From contig NZ_CAKKLV010000022.1 in NCBI RefSeq assembly GCF_918698115.1, forward strand, positions 17,108 to 81,107: 64,000 nt of DNA. The letters are read 5' to 3'. The translations under genes were made by a program, and so were the position numbers. The notes under the pieces were generated by a model. The model was not told the origin of the DNA, searched no databases, and was given only the letters and a program-made list of their open reading frames with translations. Each line of letters begins with the position of its first letter. Position 1 is the stretch's first letter. Shown here piece by piece: positions 63,875 through 64,000 of the stretch. The DNA is from Peribacillus sp. Bi96. Lineage in GTDB: Bacteria > Bacillota > Bacilli > Bacillales > DSM-1321.

Positions 63875-64000
63875 TGGTTAAGTCCTCGATCTATTAGTAT
63901 CAGTCAGCTCCACATGTCGCCACGCTTCCACCTCTGACCTATCAACCTGATCATCTTTCAGGGATCTTACTAGCTTGCGCCATGGGAAATCTCATCTTGA
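63875..64000 (-). rRNA. rrl: 23S ribosomal RNA, 3' end (continues beyond window)
   Basis: The last 126 bases of 23S on the minus strand, including ACTGATACTAATAGATCGAG and the terminal GGACTTAACC. The rest lies past the right edge. Confidence 0.95.

Overview
The window comes from a low-GC Gram-positive endospore former of the Bacillaceae, most like Bacillus sensu lato or Peribacillus. The clearest signs are the order rocF - sigW - rsiW - cdaA - cdaR - glmM - glmS beside a minus-strand rRNA/tRNA operon, a glmS ribozyme, a Spo0E-like phosphatase, YhfH-type small proteins and strong AGGAGG ribosome sites. I made no database search; names rest on motifs and remembered family sequences.

Layout. 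1-4140: end of an SGNH hydrolase, a peptide deformylase, a short FtsH-like protease, and a decayed siderophore locus where two divergent gene remnants are fused. 4195-9853: N-acetylglucosamine uptake and catabolism (nagE against nagA-nagB-nagR plus a SIS protein) with DasR/NagR-like operators. 9971-15503: an MMPL exporter with its MarR regulator, a YtxH-like protein, a GC-rich dispersed repeat and a PrsA-like foldase. 15807-20198: a polyamine ABC importer (potABCD) with an XRE-cupin regulator. 20375-25390: hemY, a Na+/H+ antiporter and a lipid kinase. 25871-26689: five tandem YhfH-type mini-genes, three of them in exact 166-bp steps. 26829-34598: a reductive pyrimidine catabolism operon (preT-preA-hydA-NCS1 permease-small protein) followed by a PucR regulator.

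34599-35294 is gene-free and holds seven DnaA-box-like 9-mers in one orientation next to hflX. 36829-40814: an ECF sigma/anti-sigma pair and a cadC-cadA metal efflux operon with two palindromic operators. 40815-41316 has no gene but several strong hairpins. 41317-44738: a cold-shock protein, a chemoreceptor and an ATP-grasp protein paired with it. 45079-48551: a BmrA-type multidrug ABC exporter with a two-component system.

48629-53732 is an accessory island: a secreted protein of unknown type, a CPBP (Abi) membrane protease, a small membrane protein, and a degenerate, internally deleted second copy of parts of the same set. A Dph6-like ATPase lies inside it. From 53865 to the right edge the order is conserved core: glmS with its ribozyme, glmM, cdaR, cdaA, rsiW, sigW (with a clear SigW promoter), a Spo0E-like gene, arginase, nine tRNAs, 5S rRNA and the 3' end of 23S rRNA.

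The parts most worth a second look are the DnaA-box cluster, the YhfH array, the duplicated island at 48.6-52.9 kb, and the deletion-fused siderophore remnants.
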